Virus record (IMG/VR): IMGVR_UViG_3300009180_000232
Coordinates: 1-22,853 of that record
From: a virus
DNA: 22,853 nucleotides
Strand: one strand, 5' to 3'
The notes under the pieces: generated by a model
Told to the model about the DNA's origin: nothing
Seen by the model: the letters and a program-made list of their open reading frames with translations, nothing else
Database searches by the model: none
Program-made: the position numbers and the translations under genes
Shown: piece after piece, positions 1 through 6,301 of the stretch
Layout: each line of letters starts with the position of its first letter
Numbering within the stretch: position 1 is the stretch's first letter

Positions 1-119
1 TCCGGCGCCGGCCCCTGCTGGGTACGCCCAGCCTCCGGCGCCGGCCCCTGCTGGGTACGCCCAGCCTCCGGCGCCGGCCCCTGCTGGGTACGCCCAGCCT
101 CCGGCGCCGGCCCCTGCTG
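1..119 (+). repeat. Perfect 33-bp tandem repeat, about 3.6 copies, coding
   Basis: Three identical 33-bp units (1-33, 34-66, 67-99) are followed by the first 20 bases of a fourth (100-119). The unit is GC-rich and is a multiple of three, so it adds 11 residues per copy (PAPAPAGYAQP) to the reading frame that ends at 187. Copies are identical at the base level, which points to recent slippage or unequal crossing-over. The array touches the window edge, so its full copy number is unknown. Confidence 0.95.
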
Positions 120-187
120 TGGCGTGGCAGTTTGCTCGGCCAGGGCCGCAAAACGCTTCCAATTCGGAAGACCTTATTCCGTTTTAG
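2..187 (+). CDS. ssb: Single-stranded DNA-binding protein, C-terminal part (5' end outside window)
   Basis: The open frame enters from the left edge and stops with TAG at 185-187. It encodes three and a half copies of the 11-residue unit PAPAPAGYAQP, then a short linker and the ending NSEDLIPF. Bacterial and many phage SSB proteins consist of an OB-fold, a disordered Pro/Gly/Gln-rich linker and an acidic tip close to DDDIPF that docks repair and replication partners; the visible part matches linker plus tip. The OB-fold lies outside the window, so the call rests on the tail alone. The role would be coating single-stranded DNA during phage replication and recruiting partners through the tip. 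Another Pro-rich protein ending by chance in DLIPF is possible but less likely. Confidence 0.7.
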   Translation, partial: PAPAPAGYAQPPAPAPAGYAQPPAPAPAGYAQPPAPAPAVAWQFARPGPQNASNSEDLIPF

Positions 188-233
188 TTTAATTTAATGC
201 GTGTTTTGGCGGCTCGCAACCGCCACCCTTGTT

Positions 234-707
234 ATGGAAATTTACTTCAATTCAATTTCGCTTGGAAAAAAAATTCAGATTTCCGAGGTCAAATTACTTT
301 CACAGGACAAAGTAGATACACTGCATACTGAATTACTTGCTGTAATTTGCGGGTTGCAAGAATTTCTTACAAGTGAAACGCCAGATGTTATTGGCGATGT
401 AATGCGTGATCATATCATAAATAAGCAACGTGCAAAAACAAAACTTCGCACTGCAATTGTTTTTAGGGAAAAACTTGCCCTGCTTTTAAGCCCAACAAAA
501 GTTGAGCGCAGTAATGCAAAGCAGCAGAATTATTTTAATTCGTTGTTGCAAGGGCAATTCCTAAAAGCACTTGAATCGGAAGGTTTTGACGAGTCAGACC
601 GAAATAGTATTTTGGCGGAATGCTTTAAAAATGCCTCCGACAAATACAACCTGTGGATTACCGAATCCGGCCATGAACGTTTTTTTGATCCCTTGAAAAA
701 TGCTTGA
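234..707 (+). CDS. Hypothetical protein, about 157 aa
   Basis: The frame opens with GTG at 201, but ATG at 234 gives a cleaner N-terminus (MEIYFNSISLGKK), so I use that; neither start has a visible Shine-Dalgarno sequence. The protein is soluble-looking, with a charged, probably helical middle (about residues 60-130) and no signal peptide or membrane segment. I recognise no domain. It lies 46 bases after the SSB-like gene and 12 bases before the next gene, all on the plus strand, so it is probably in the same early or replication-side transcription unit. It is AT-rich, unlike the GC-rich repeat just before it. Confidence 0.6.
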   Translation: MEIYFNSISLGKKIQISEVKLLSQDKVDTLHTELLAVICGLQEFLTSETPDVIGDVMRDHIINKQRAKTKLRTAIVFREKLALLLSPTKVERSNAKQQNYFNSLLQGQFLKALESEGFDESDRNSILAECFKNASDKYNLWITESGHERFFDPLKNA

Positions 708-719
708 ACCAACTGCAAA

Positions 720-1514
720 ATGAACATGCCCACAAGAAAGGAGATTGACGACTGGCACGAGGAATGCGCAGTCGATGCCTGCAGACCGGAGAGCAGCATT
801 GGCTTCTGGCCGTTTGAAGTAAGTTGCGACAATTTGGCTGAAATTGTTGTAGCTGCCTTGTCCCGCTGGGGCGGCCTTGCCACCTCACTAACGCCGGAGC
901 CCGCCACAGCGGGCCAGGATGCCGCCGAAGAGGCCCCAACCGGCCAGGAGCCATTACCGCAACGGCTGGCTTCACCCGTGTGCAGTGGGGTGGTCGTGGT
1001 TGAATCCCGTCGCCGCCGTTTTGTTAGTGTTAGTCGTACAATGACTTCAGCTAGCACTATTCAATCAATCGACGCAATTTGCGAAGAGGGTCGTGCGTGG
1101 TGGCTTACTATTGGGTCGTACAATGACCATGAAGACTGGAGCGAACTGCGGCCATTGCCGAGTATAGAGGTAGCTGAGCGGCCCACCGCCGAGCTATCAC
1201 CAGCGGCGGAGGTGATCAACAACCTAGTTCAGCGGATGGGGGATGGCTCGCTGACGGCAAAGGAAGCGCCTGAGGAGTTCCTGAACCGCTACTATTCGAG
1301 CCCACCCCCCGCCGACCGCCTGGCCTTGGCGGTGTGCCGTGCCAGGCAACCCCTTGGCGGCATGGAATGCCGCGTGATCTGCCAGCCGTGCCGCCGCGAT
1401 TCCGCCGCCGTCACCCACGAGCTGGCCACCATCTTGCGGGAGCGCTACGGCTTCAGCACCACGGCTGATTGGCTGGATGGCGTAACCCACCCCAGCAGCA
1501 AAACCAATGGTTGA
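720..1514 (+). CDS. Hypothetical protein, 264 aa, compositionally mosaic
   Basis: It starts at ATG 720 (an alternative ATG is at 726) and ends with TGA at 1512-1514, overlapping the next gene by 8 bases. The N-terminal 45 residues look structured (acidic, Trp- and Cys-containing). Residues about 55-80 are Ala/Pro/Glu-rich and probably a linker. A basic stretch (ESRRRRF) follows near residue 100. The last 90 residues form a second likely structured part with a CRVICQPC cysteine cluster. I recognise no family. GC content changes inside the gene: high at about 890-1010 and 1180-1500, lower between, which fits assembly from two sources or a recombination junction. Function unknown. Confidence 0.6.
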   Translation: MNMPTRKEIDDWHEECAVDACRPESSIGFWPFEVSCDNLAEIVVAALSRWGGLATSLTPEPATAGQDAAEEAPTGQEPLPQRLASPVCSGVVVVESRRRRFVSVSRTMTSASTIQSIDAICEEGRAWWLTIGSYNDHEDWSELRPLPSIEVAERPTAELSPAAEVINNLVQRMGDGSLTAKEAPEEFLNRYYSSPPPADRLALAVCRARQPLGGMECRVICQPCRRDSAAVTHELATILRERYGFSTTADWLDGVTHPSSKTNG

Positions 1515-1689
1515 CTTTTATTTCAATTCCGGAGCCGGAAGAATTGGTCCCTTTTGGTGGGTTAATGCAAACACACAAAAAGTAAAAGTAACTAACTGGC
1601 TCTGGACTGGCTCCGTTCATTATGTATGGCGCCCCGGTTGTTCCGGCTGGGGTTTTTCAGGTAATTTCTATTGGAGGATTATCTCTTAA
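1507..1689 (+). CDS. Small aromatic-rich protein, 60 aa
   Basis: The ATG at 1507 lies inside the end of the preceding gene and overlaps its stop by 8 bases, a spacing typical of coupled translation. The 60 residues contain seven tryptophans plus many Phe and Tyr (for example GPFWWVNAN and NWLWTG), many Gly and Asn, and one Cys. The alternating pattern suggests a small beta-rich domain rather than a membrane helix. I do not recognise it. The coupling argues for a real gene; its short length argues for caution. Confidence 0.5.
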   Translation: MVDFYFNSGAGRIGPFWWVNANTQKVKVTNWLWTGSVHYVWRPGCSGWGFSGNFYWRIIS

Positions 1690-1797
1690 CAGTCAGTTTT
1701 AAAATGTGCCATTACACGCATTTATCATTCCGTGTCTTGAAACTTAACAAAAATTACTTTTAAACCTGCTACAGTAAAACCGTCGTCACCCCAAACA

Positions 1798-2094
1798 ATG
1801 AAACTTTCAGATCAAATTTCAGAATACATTAATGAAGGTGAAGAAATTGGCGAACTGCTTTTCCAAAGAGTCTTTCTTGCTGGTGTTCGATACGGATGCA
1901 CCAATCCTGAAACCATGGATGAACCGGACAGCCTAAATTCCGATATTGAAAAATCCATTGACTTGATCAAATTGATTCAGGGTAATTCACGACTTTGGAA
2001 TCTTTCCGACCTTGATATTATCACGGAAACACTTGAATCCCTTCGGCCCCCAATCCTAAATGACGAATTGGAAGCCGCGTATCGCAGCATTTAA
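1798..2094 (+). CDS. Hypothetical acidic protein, 98 aa
   Basis: It begins at ATG 1798 after a 108-base AT-rich spacer and stops with TAA at 2092-2094. The product is acidic and predicted helical (LSDQISEYINEGEEIGELLF at the N-terminus, DIEKSIDLIKLIQG in the middle), without cysteine motif, signal peptide or membrane span. I recognise no family. Small acidic helical proteins are common among phage early genes that act on host factors, but nothing here shows such a role. Confidence 0.6.
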   Translation: MKLSDQISEYINEGEEIGELLFQRVFLAGVRYGCTNPETMDEPDSLNSDIEKSIDLIKLIQGNSRLWNLSDLDIITETLESLRPPILNDELEAAYRSI

Positions 2095-2169
2095 TTTTTG
2101 CAAATCCATAAACTCTGGAGGCTAAATCTTCAAAGTTTTTTGTATTTTTGTTGAATCCCTTGACTGCAG

Positions 2170-2466
2170 ATGATTAGAATTGACAACCTGTCCAGCGTCC
2201 GCCCTGTAATGAACAAAAAAGAAAAATATGTATTTGATGTTTTAACTTCTGGACTGTCAGGGGCTGAGCTGGCCAGGAAATATGGCAAAACAAGAGCAGC
2301 AATTAGTCTGGTTAAACTAGGAAAAAGTCACGTCAATACACTACCGGAATTGCCTAGGCCGCGTTCATGTAAAAAATGTATTCATTGGCTGCGGGAATCG
2401 TGTGGATATGGATTTCCCGAAGCAATTGACGAAAATTTTGCCACATACTGCAATGTATATCAATAG
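2170..2466 (+). CDS. Small helix-turn-helix plus cysteine-motif protein, 98 aa
   Basis: Residues about 17-57 read as a helix-turn-helix: KEKYVFDVLTSGLSGAELAR, then KYGKTRAAISLVKLGKSH, close in style to the short HTH segments found beside homing-endonuclease and sigma-like domains. Residues about 68-98 carry C-x2-C-x-HWL, a further Cys, FPE and a final Cys before VY, a likely zinc-binding module. The same module ends the protein at 2628-2951. It starts at ATG 2170 or possibly ATG 2209; neither has a clear ribosome site. A DNA-binding regulator is plausible, but target and effect are unknown. Confidence 0.65.
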   Translation: MIRIDNLSSVRPVMNKKEKYVFDVLTSGLSGAELARKYGKTRAAISLVKLGKSHVNTLPELPRPRSCKKCIHWLRESCGYGFPEAIDENFATYCNVYQ

Positions 2467-2641
2467 TGCTGCAAAATGGTCATTTGGTGTTCATCCGTCA
2501 GTCTATGGTATTGATACTTTTTTTCTTCCATGGTTTTTTACTGGTTTTGTGGTTTACTGGGGGAATCCGTGCTCTAATTCCGAGTCGGCCCTTAAACTGG
2601 CGGAACAGATGATGACAATTTTTCGCAATGGCAACACTTAG
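2453..2641 (+). CDS. Small hydrophobic protein, 62 aa
   Basis: The frame is open from ATG 2402, but ATG 2453 reduces the overlap with the preceding gene to 14 bases, and the next gene overlaps its end by 14 bases too. That regular spacing supports this start. Residues about 19-37 (GIDTFFLPWFFTGFVVYWG) are strongly hydrophobic and could span a membrane or pack as a hydrophobic core. The remainder is polar, ending in a short helix (ESALKLAEQMMTIFRNGN). No family recognised. It may be a small membrane protein of the early gene set. Confidence 0.5.
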   Translation: MYINSAAKWSFGVHPSVYGIDTFFLPWFFTGFVVYWGNPCSNSESALKLAEQMMTIFRNGNT

Positions 2642-2951
2642 ATTTCACTCCGGCAGGATGATGCTTTTGGAGCGCTTTGACGGATGGGCTGTAAGAATAA
2701 AATGCAATGATGAAATAACTATTGTCGAACTTGATTCAAAATCACTAAATGATGCAATACTTGAAGCGGAGCAAATTTATAGTGATGCAAGAACAATTTT
2801 AAGCGGAACGGCAAATTGTTTTCAGTGTGTTTTTTGGTTGCCCGAATCTGGCGAATGTTTTATGGAGTTTCCCGAGGGCAGGAAGACTGGAGGGCGCTAT
2901 GCTAGTAAATGCCCAGTTTTCAAGCATGACAAAAATAACAAAAAATGCTGA
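2628..2951 (+). CDS. Cysteine-motif protein, 107 aa
   Basis: The ATG at 2628 overlaps the preceding gene by 14 bases. Residues 1-58 form a small beta-alpha unit ending in the helix LNDAILEAEQIYSDA. Residues about 63-99 carry C-x2-C-x-FWLPESGEC, then EFPE and a final CPVF, the same pattern as in the gene at 2170-2466, though the N-terminal parts are unrelated. The Cys spacing suggests metal binding. The tail is Lys-rich (KHDKNNKKC). I have seen short proteins of this general build in cyanobacteria and their phages but cannot name a family or function. Confidence 0.65.
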   Translation: MATLRFHSGRMMLLERFDGWAVRIKCNDEITIVELDSKSLNDAILEAEQIYSDARTILSGTANCFQCVFWLPESGECFMEFPEGRKTGGRYASKCPVFKHDKNNKKC

Positions 2952-3108
2952 TGGCACAGCCATTGAGCATGTTCAAAGTCAAAACAGAGAAATTGAATAC
3001 CTAAGCTATTCCGCAGATAAAACACGCAGCAGGTATAGTTCTGACCTATGGCAGGCTGAAATGTATTGCAAGCAATTTATGGCGCCAGTCGTGCGCGATG
3101 TAGCCTAG
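2926..3108 (+). CDS. Hypothetical small protein, 60 aa
   Basis: The frame is open from 2827, but the methionines at 2899 and 2926 give shorter overlaps with the preceding gene; 2926 (MTKITKNADGTAIEHVQ) starts where the sequence turns polar and protein-like. It stops with TAG at 3106-3108, inside the 3' end of thyX on the other strand (32-bp convergent overlap). The peptide is mixed-charge and helical-looking, with no recognised domain. It is the last plus-strand gene in the window. Its reality is less certain than that of its neighbours. Confidence 0.4.
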   Translation: MTKITKNADGTAIEHVQSQNREIEYLSYSADKTRSRYSSDLWQAEMYCKQFMAPVVRDVA

Positions 3109-3802
3109 TTTTTTCATACCAATCGGCAATTTCTGGTGCCCAATTCTGGAGGTGAGGCCACATCAATTCACAAAGCTGCCTGATCTCCAGCTGGGCATCT
3201 AATTTTGCTCGTAAATCCAGGAAATGTAAAAACGCCCGCAAGTTGAAACTCACTACAAAGTGCTGGCGATAATCAAAGGGAAGCATTCCTCTAGCGTGTT
3301 CCTCCGCAGCGCCATCACGAATCATCACTTCATACCTTTTGGCCGACTCCAAGCAATACAGCAAATCGTCTGACCTTTTCTGTTCAGTATATGTATATTT
3401 TCCACCCTTCCTGTCAAGATACTCACCAACCGGCCTAAGGTAAAACACCGTTTCAATGTCAATTTCCTTTTTCGCTGCTTTTAGGATTCGTTCTCCCGTG
3501 TAGCGCATCGACTGCACATCAAAGCTCACGCCCACCCGGTGGGTGCGGGCCTGTTGCATCACCGAATGGGGGAACCAGCCGACGTTTAGCGTGATCTGGG
3601 GGTGCTCCAAGGGTCCGTAGTGGCCCCGTTCGCCAGACAGCAGTCGTTTAACACAAACCGCGCCGGCCCGGTTTTCATCCGGCCAGTTGGCCCGATCGTC
3701 CACCACAAAATCTTCGCTGTAATCCTGGTGCATTGCAGCATAAATACAGCGCTGTGGATTTGGCGTCGCCGCAATACGTTCAACACGAAACAGTTGATCC
3801 AT
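3077..3802 (-). CDS. thyX: Flavin-dependent thymidylate synthase ThyX
   Basis: ThyX methylates dUMP to dTMP with methylene-tetrahydrofolate, FAD and NADPH, and acts as a homotetramer in the cytoplasm. The signature region is at residues 86-101 (RTHRVGVSFDVQSMRY), a variant of RHRX7S with one extra residue between HR and S. The second ligand region follows at about 168-210 (EHARGMLP, then NLRAFLHFLDLR and AQLEIR). The length of 241 residues is normal. I chose ATG 3802, two bases after the dcd stop; TTG at 3808 would add two residues and overlap dcd by 4 bases. With Dcd upstream it forms a two-step route: Dcd supplies dUTP, which becomes dUMP. Phages often carry thyX when the host pool limits DNA synthesis. 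Confidence 0.95.
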   Translation of the reverse strand: MDQLFRVERIAATPNPQRCIYAAMHQDYSEDFVVDDRANWPDENRAGAVCVKRLLSGERGHYGPLEHPQITLNVGWFPHSVMQQARTHRVGVSFDVQSMRYTGERILKAAKKEIDIETVFYLRPVGEYLDRKGGKYTYTEQKRSDDLLYCLESAKRYEVMIRDGAAEEHARGMLPFDYRQHFVVSFNLRAFLHFLDLRAKLDAQLEIRQLCELMWPHLQNWAPEIADWYEKTRLHRARLAP

Positions 3803-3804
3803 GA

Positions 3805-4326
3805 TCAAGCGACCTCCCAGGACTGATTAACGGTTCGATGGTTGTTGTAGTGACCAATTTCACTGTATTTTAGTACAGGTGTTCCGCAAAGCATGTGAAA
3901 AACCATCTGACCGATTTTTAGGCCAGGGTAGATCGCAACTGCGTGATGTTGGCGGATATTTTTCAGCTCAAGGGTGAGCTTACTACCGCTCCACAGTGGA
4001 TCGCAAAATCCGGCTAGAAGGTGTTGAAGCCCTTCTCTTGCCCTGGAGGATTTCAAAACAAATTGACCGGCAATGTCTGCAGGCATGTTAAAAATTGGCT
4101 CAGCGTCGGCTAACACAAATTGACCAGGCTTAAGCATGTATGGTGACTCTTTTGAATACATGACAAATGGTTCAATTTGCATGTGTGGATGCTCTTTTGA
4201 TTCAGTCATTAGCCCCGTGCCAAGCCTGAGATCATAAGAAGCTGGGTTAAGCAATTCTTTGTCAAATGGATCAATCATTTTGTACTGTTCGCACAAATGC
4301 TGAATCTCAAAATCTGGAAGAATCAT
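3805..4326 (-). CDS. dcd: dCTP deaminase (dUTPase superfamily)
   Basis: The 173-residue protein has the hallmarks of the trimeric Dcd/Dut fold: NPASYDLRLG at 27-36, GQFVLADAEPIFNMPADIAG at 68-87, KSSRAREGL at 92-100, DPLWSG at 109-114 and LELKN at 119-123. By alignment with E. coli Dcd, S93, R97, A105 and E120 fit the catalytic Ser, Arg, Ala and Glu. The glutamate distinguishes deaminases from plain dUTPases, so I favour dCTP to dUTP deamination; a bifunctional dCTP deaminase/dUTPase cannot be excluded. It starts at ATG 4326, 24 bases after the 56-residue gene, and leads directly into thyX. Confidence 0.9.
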   Translation of the reverse strand: MILPDFEIQHLCEQYKMIDPFDKELLNPASYDLRLGTGLMTESKEHPHMQIEPFVMYSKESPYMLKPGQFVLADAEPIFNMPADIAGQFVLKSSRAREGLQHLLAGFCDPLWSGSKLTLELKNIRQHHAVAIYPGLKIGQMVFHMLCGTPVLKYSEIGHYNNHRTVNQSWEVA

Positions 4327-4350
4327 TCACGATTGCTCAACCAGTAAATT

Positions 4351-4521
4351 TTAAGACTGCTTGGGATTTTTTGGCGTAACAAATTGTGACAGCCATTCTT
4401 TTGCGTGATCCTCTGAATATGTCATTATCGATTCACCGCACCAGGATGCCATATAAACAAAACTGCCACCTGAAGTTGTAAATCTCCACAATCCAGGTTG
4501 AATTTTTTTTGATTCAATCAC
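4351..4521 (-). CDS. Small hypothetical protein, 56 aa, coupled to the endolysin
   Basis: A GTG at 4521-4519 shares one base with the endolysin stop (TAGTG), and the frame runs to TAA at 4351. The product starts MIESKKIQPGLWRF and contains SFVYMASWCGESIMTY and a helix EDHAKEWLSQF, with a polar Pro/Lys tail. No membrane span or known motif is visible. The one-base junction and the fact that it fills most of the gap between endolysin and dcd support a real gene. A small lysis accessory or an orphan are equally possible. Confidence 0.55.
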   Translation of the reverse strand: MIESKKIQPGLWRFTTSGGSFVYMASWCGESIMTYSEDHAKEWLSQFVTPKNPKQS

Positions 4522-5804
4522 TAGCTAAATGTCCAACCCCACGCCGATGCGGGACCATCGCTTTTTGGTGTAATTCTTGGGTTAAAATTTCTAAACGAAT
4601 AGATCATATTTTTTCCAGAATCGCCACCCGTTTTAATCCATTCTCCGGCAATAAGGTCGATTTCACCATAGGGGTCCATCACTTTCCAGGCGTCTTGTGT
4701 TACACCGTAAATTGCAACATAATGCCCGCCACCGCTGGGGGAGTTTACATGGCCCTTGTGTAACGCACCAACAGCAACAGGACGCCCGCCCTTAATTTCA
4801 GCGAGAATTTCACCTGTTGTCATATTTTTTCTAAATGTTGCAGTTACACTAAGCTCTGCCAATGCTTTTTTATGTGATTCTTGGTCTGTCGTATCACCAT
4901 ATTTATCAACAATTTTTTGGTAATCGAGATCATCATTGATTCCCTTAATTTTTAGAAATTTTAAGCACATTGCAATTGACGAAGTTTGGCACCTTCGCCA
5001 GCCATCCGGGCCGTTATCTAGCTGAGAGAAATAAGGAAAATTTGGCAGTTCAACCGAGCCAGCCTCTCCAACTTTTACGCCTGGGGATTTCTGGCCACGC
5101 AATGGAACTGCTTTTTGTGCCCGAACAAAATGCGCCTCACGATCAGCAAGTCCATTTGCAGGGTCACGACCATTAACGCGTCTTGATATTTCACGGCATG
5201 ATGCACCAGAATCGCACACTGCATTCATTCCGTTGCGCCACCACCAGAAACCAGCCGAGGTAAGGGGGTAAACTTGTGATACATATTTGCAGCCACCCAT
5301 AATTTTGGGATCTTTTTTATACGCGGCAAACGCCGCATAATTTGCCCTGCCAGTAAGCTGAATTGCCCCAGCACCTTTAAAGTGTGGCCCATCGCCTGGC
5401 TGGGTATTTCCAAGATCCTTGCGACCTTCGTAGGCCGAACCATCTGCAAGTTCTTCAACCCATTTTAGTCCGGCGGATTCGTGGCCAACTTGGGCCAGAA
5501 AATGCTGAATGCGAATTGCCGAAATAATCGAAAATTCAACTAGACAGCTGTTTAGGTCGTCGAGTTGCTGTTTTGTAATCTGCCTCAAAAAGACCGCTTC
5601 AACCTGGGCCATCGTGATCAATGGCTCAAGTGCTGGCGGGGCAGCGGTTGCCGAGCCAGCTTTCCACAAATCGCGCAGATCCCCGCCATCCCGGAGGGCG
5701 GGGGGGTCTAATTCGGCAACACGATCGAGCACCGCTTGCAGGAATGCCCGGTGGTGGGGATTTCCTTTGTCAAAAAATGTGACGTAATCCCCAGTGGTAG
5801 GCAT
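4521..5804 (-). CDS. Endolysin: GH19 glycosidase fused to a C39-like cysteine peptidase
   Basis: Residues 1-50 are a small N-terminal module. Residues about 62-235 form a GH19 chitinase/lysozyme-type domain: HFLAQVGHESAGLKWVEE (101-118) carries the candidate acids E109 and E117/E118, and GAGAIQLTGRANYAAF (144-159) is the family's substrate-side signature. A linker at about 236-254 leads to a papain-like C39_2 domain at about 255-405, with Q261 (oxyanion), C272 in WRRCQTSSIAMCL, H361 in GGGHYVAIYGV and D377 in KVMDPYGE. The protein would cut both sugar backbone and peptide parts of the host wall at lysis. It has no signal peptide, so it needs a holin. ATG 5804 shares one base with the stop of the 48-residue gene upstream. 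Confidence 0.9.
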   Translation of the reverse strand: MPTTGDYVTFFDKGNPHHRAFLQAVLDRVAELDPPALRDGGDLRDLWKAGSATAAPPALEPLITMAQVEAVFLRQITKQQLDDLNSCLVEFSIISAIRIQHFLAQVGHESAGLKWVEELADGSAYEGRKDLGNTQPGDGPHFKGAGAIQLTGRANYAAFAAYKKDPKIMGGCKYVSQVYPLTSAGFWWWRNGMNAVCDSGASCREISRRVNGRDPANGLADREAHFVRAQKAVPLRGQKSPGVKVGEAGSVELPNFPYFSQLDNGPDGWRRCQTSSIAMCLKFLKIKGINDDLDYQKIVDKYGDTTDQESHKKALAELSVTATFRKNMTTGEILAEIKGGRPVAVGALHKGHVNSPSGGGHYVAIYGVTQDAWKVMDPYGEIDLIAGEWIKTGGDSGKNMIYSFRNFNPRITPKSDGPASAWGWTFS

Positions 5805-5950
5805 CAGCGGCGATTGAAATTTTTAAGAATAATCTGAATGCCGTGAAGCATTCCATTGGCCTTGGATGGGGAAAGACGAATAAATTCGTCAAGTCCAGCG
5901 GTAAGCATGGCAGCGATTACCGCATAAATCAAATCGTAGTTCGGTTCCAT
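5804..5950 (-). CDS. Small lysis-cassette protein, 48 aa
   Basis: ATG at 5950-5948 opens a frame that stops with TGA at 5806-5804, sharing one base with the endolysin ATG (TGATG). The product begins MEPNYDLIYAVIAAMLTAGL, a moderately hydrophobic N-terminal stretch of about 14 residues, and ends in a basic tail (KNFNRR). The hydrophobic part is short for a full membrane span. Position between a membrane-anchored protein and the endolysin suggests a holin, antiholin or holin accessory, but only location and hydrophobicity support this. Confidence 0.55.
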   Translation of the reverse strand: MEPNYDLIYAVIAAMLTAGLDEFIRLSPSKANGMLHGIQIILKNFNRR

Positions 5951-5977
5951 GAAGAAAGCAAGATTTGCCTCAGTTTA

Positions 5978-6283
5978 TCACGGCTGACGTCGCAGTGCCT
6001 CAAGGGCACTAACGCGTTGTTCAACAGATGAAAATTTATCGAAAAACTTGTCACGATACTTTTTGCTTTCTTCCCGATCTTCTTTCATTTCTTCCCTGAT
6101 TTTTGTAAGTTCAGCACCTATATTACTTATTCCAGAGCTTAGAACGGCAATGACTTCACGGGTCTCACTGTCCTCTCGCCGCCTTAATTCTCGCTGATCC
6201 GCCTTGCGGTTTGACGACGACGACCAGGCTCCGATCACGCCGCCAAGCGCCGCAGAGACTAGATTTGCAGCCCAGTCGCCCAC
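5978..6283 (-). CDS. Membrane-anchored coiled-coil protein, possible holin or spanin-like
   Basis: A GTG start at 6283 gives a 101-residue protein. Residues about 4-20 (WAANLVSAALGGVIGAW) form one hydrophobic segment. The rest is a highly charged, heptad-like helix from about residue 27 to 98 (KADQRELRRREDSETREVIA, then KIREEMKEDREESKKYRD and EQRVSALEALRR). This build, one N-terminal membrane helix plus a long coiled coil, is found in XhlA-like holin-associated proteins and in Rz-type spanins. It sits 27 bases upstream of the 48-residue gene in the lysis cassette. The role is inferred from architecture and place. Confidence 0.7.
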   Translation of the reverse strand: MGDWAANLVSAALGGVIGAWSSSSNRKADQRELRRREDSETREVIAVLSSGISNIGAELTKIREEMKEDREESKKYRDKFFDKFSSVEQRVSALEALRRQP

Positions 6284-6301
6284 GATTGCCGCGCAATCGC
6301 C

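Noticed and set aside
1-119. CRISPR array from the regular 33-bp repeats
   Set aside because: The units are directly adjacent with no spacers and form an in-frame coding repeat.
530-1057. 175-residue minus-strand open frame
   Set aside because: It runs antisense across two plus-strand genes, is Ser/Arg-rich and low in protein-like order, and fits no operon.
1737-1775. Promoter before the gene at 1798 (TTGAAA and TGCTACAGT)
   Set aside because: The two boxes are 27 bases apart, and the -10-like box alone is weak; I could not separate it from chance in AT-rich DNA.
2095-2169. Ribosome site GGAGG at about 2115 as sign of another small gene
   Set aside because: No start codon with an open frame follows at usable distance.
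5225-5458. 77-residue minus-strand frame inside the endolysin
   Set aside because: It is a shifted reading of the well-supported GH19 coding frame.
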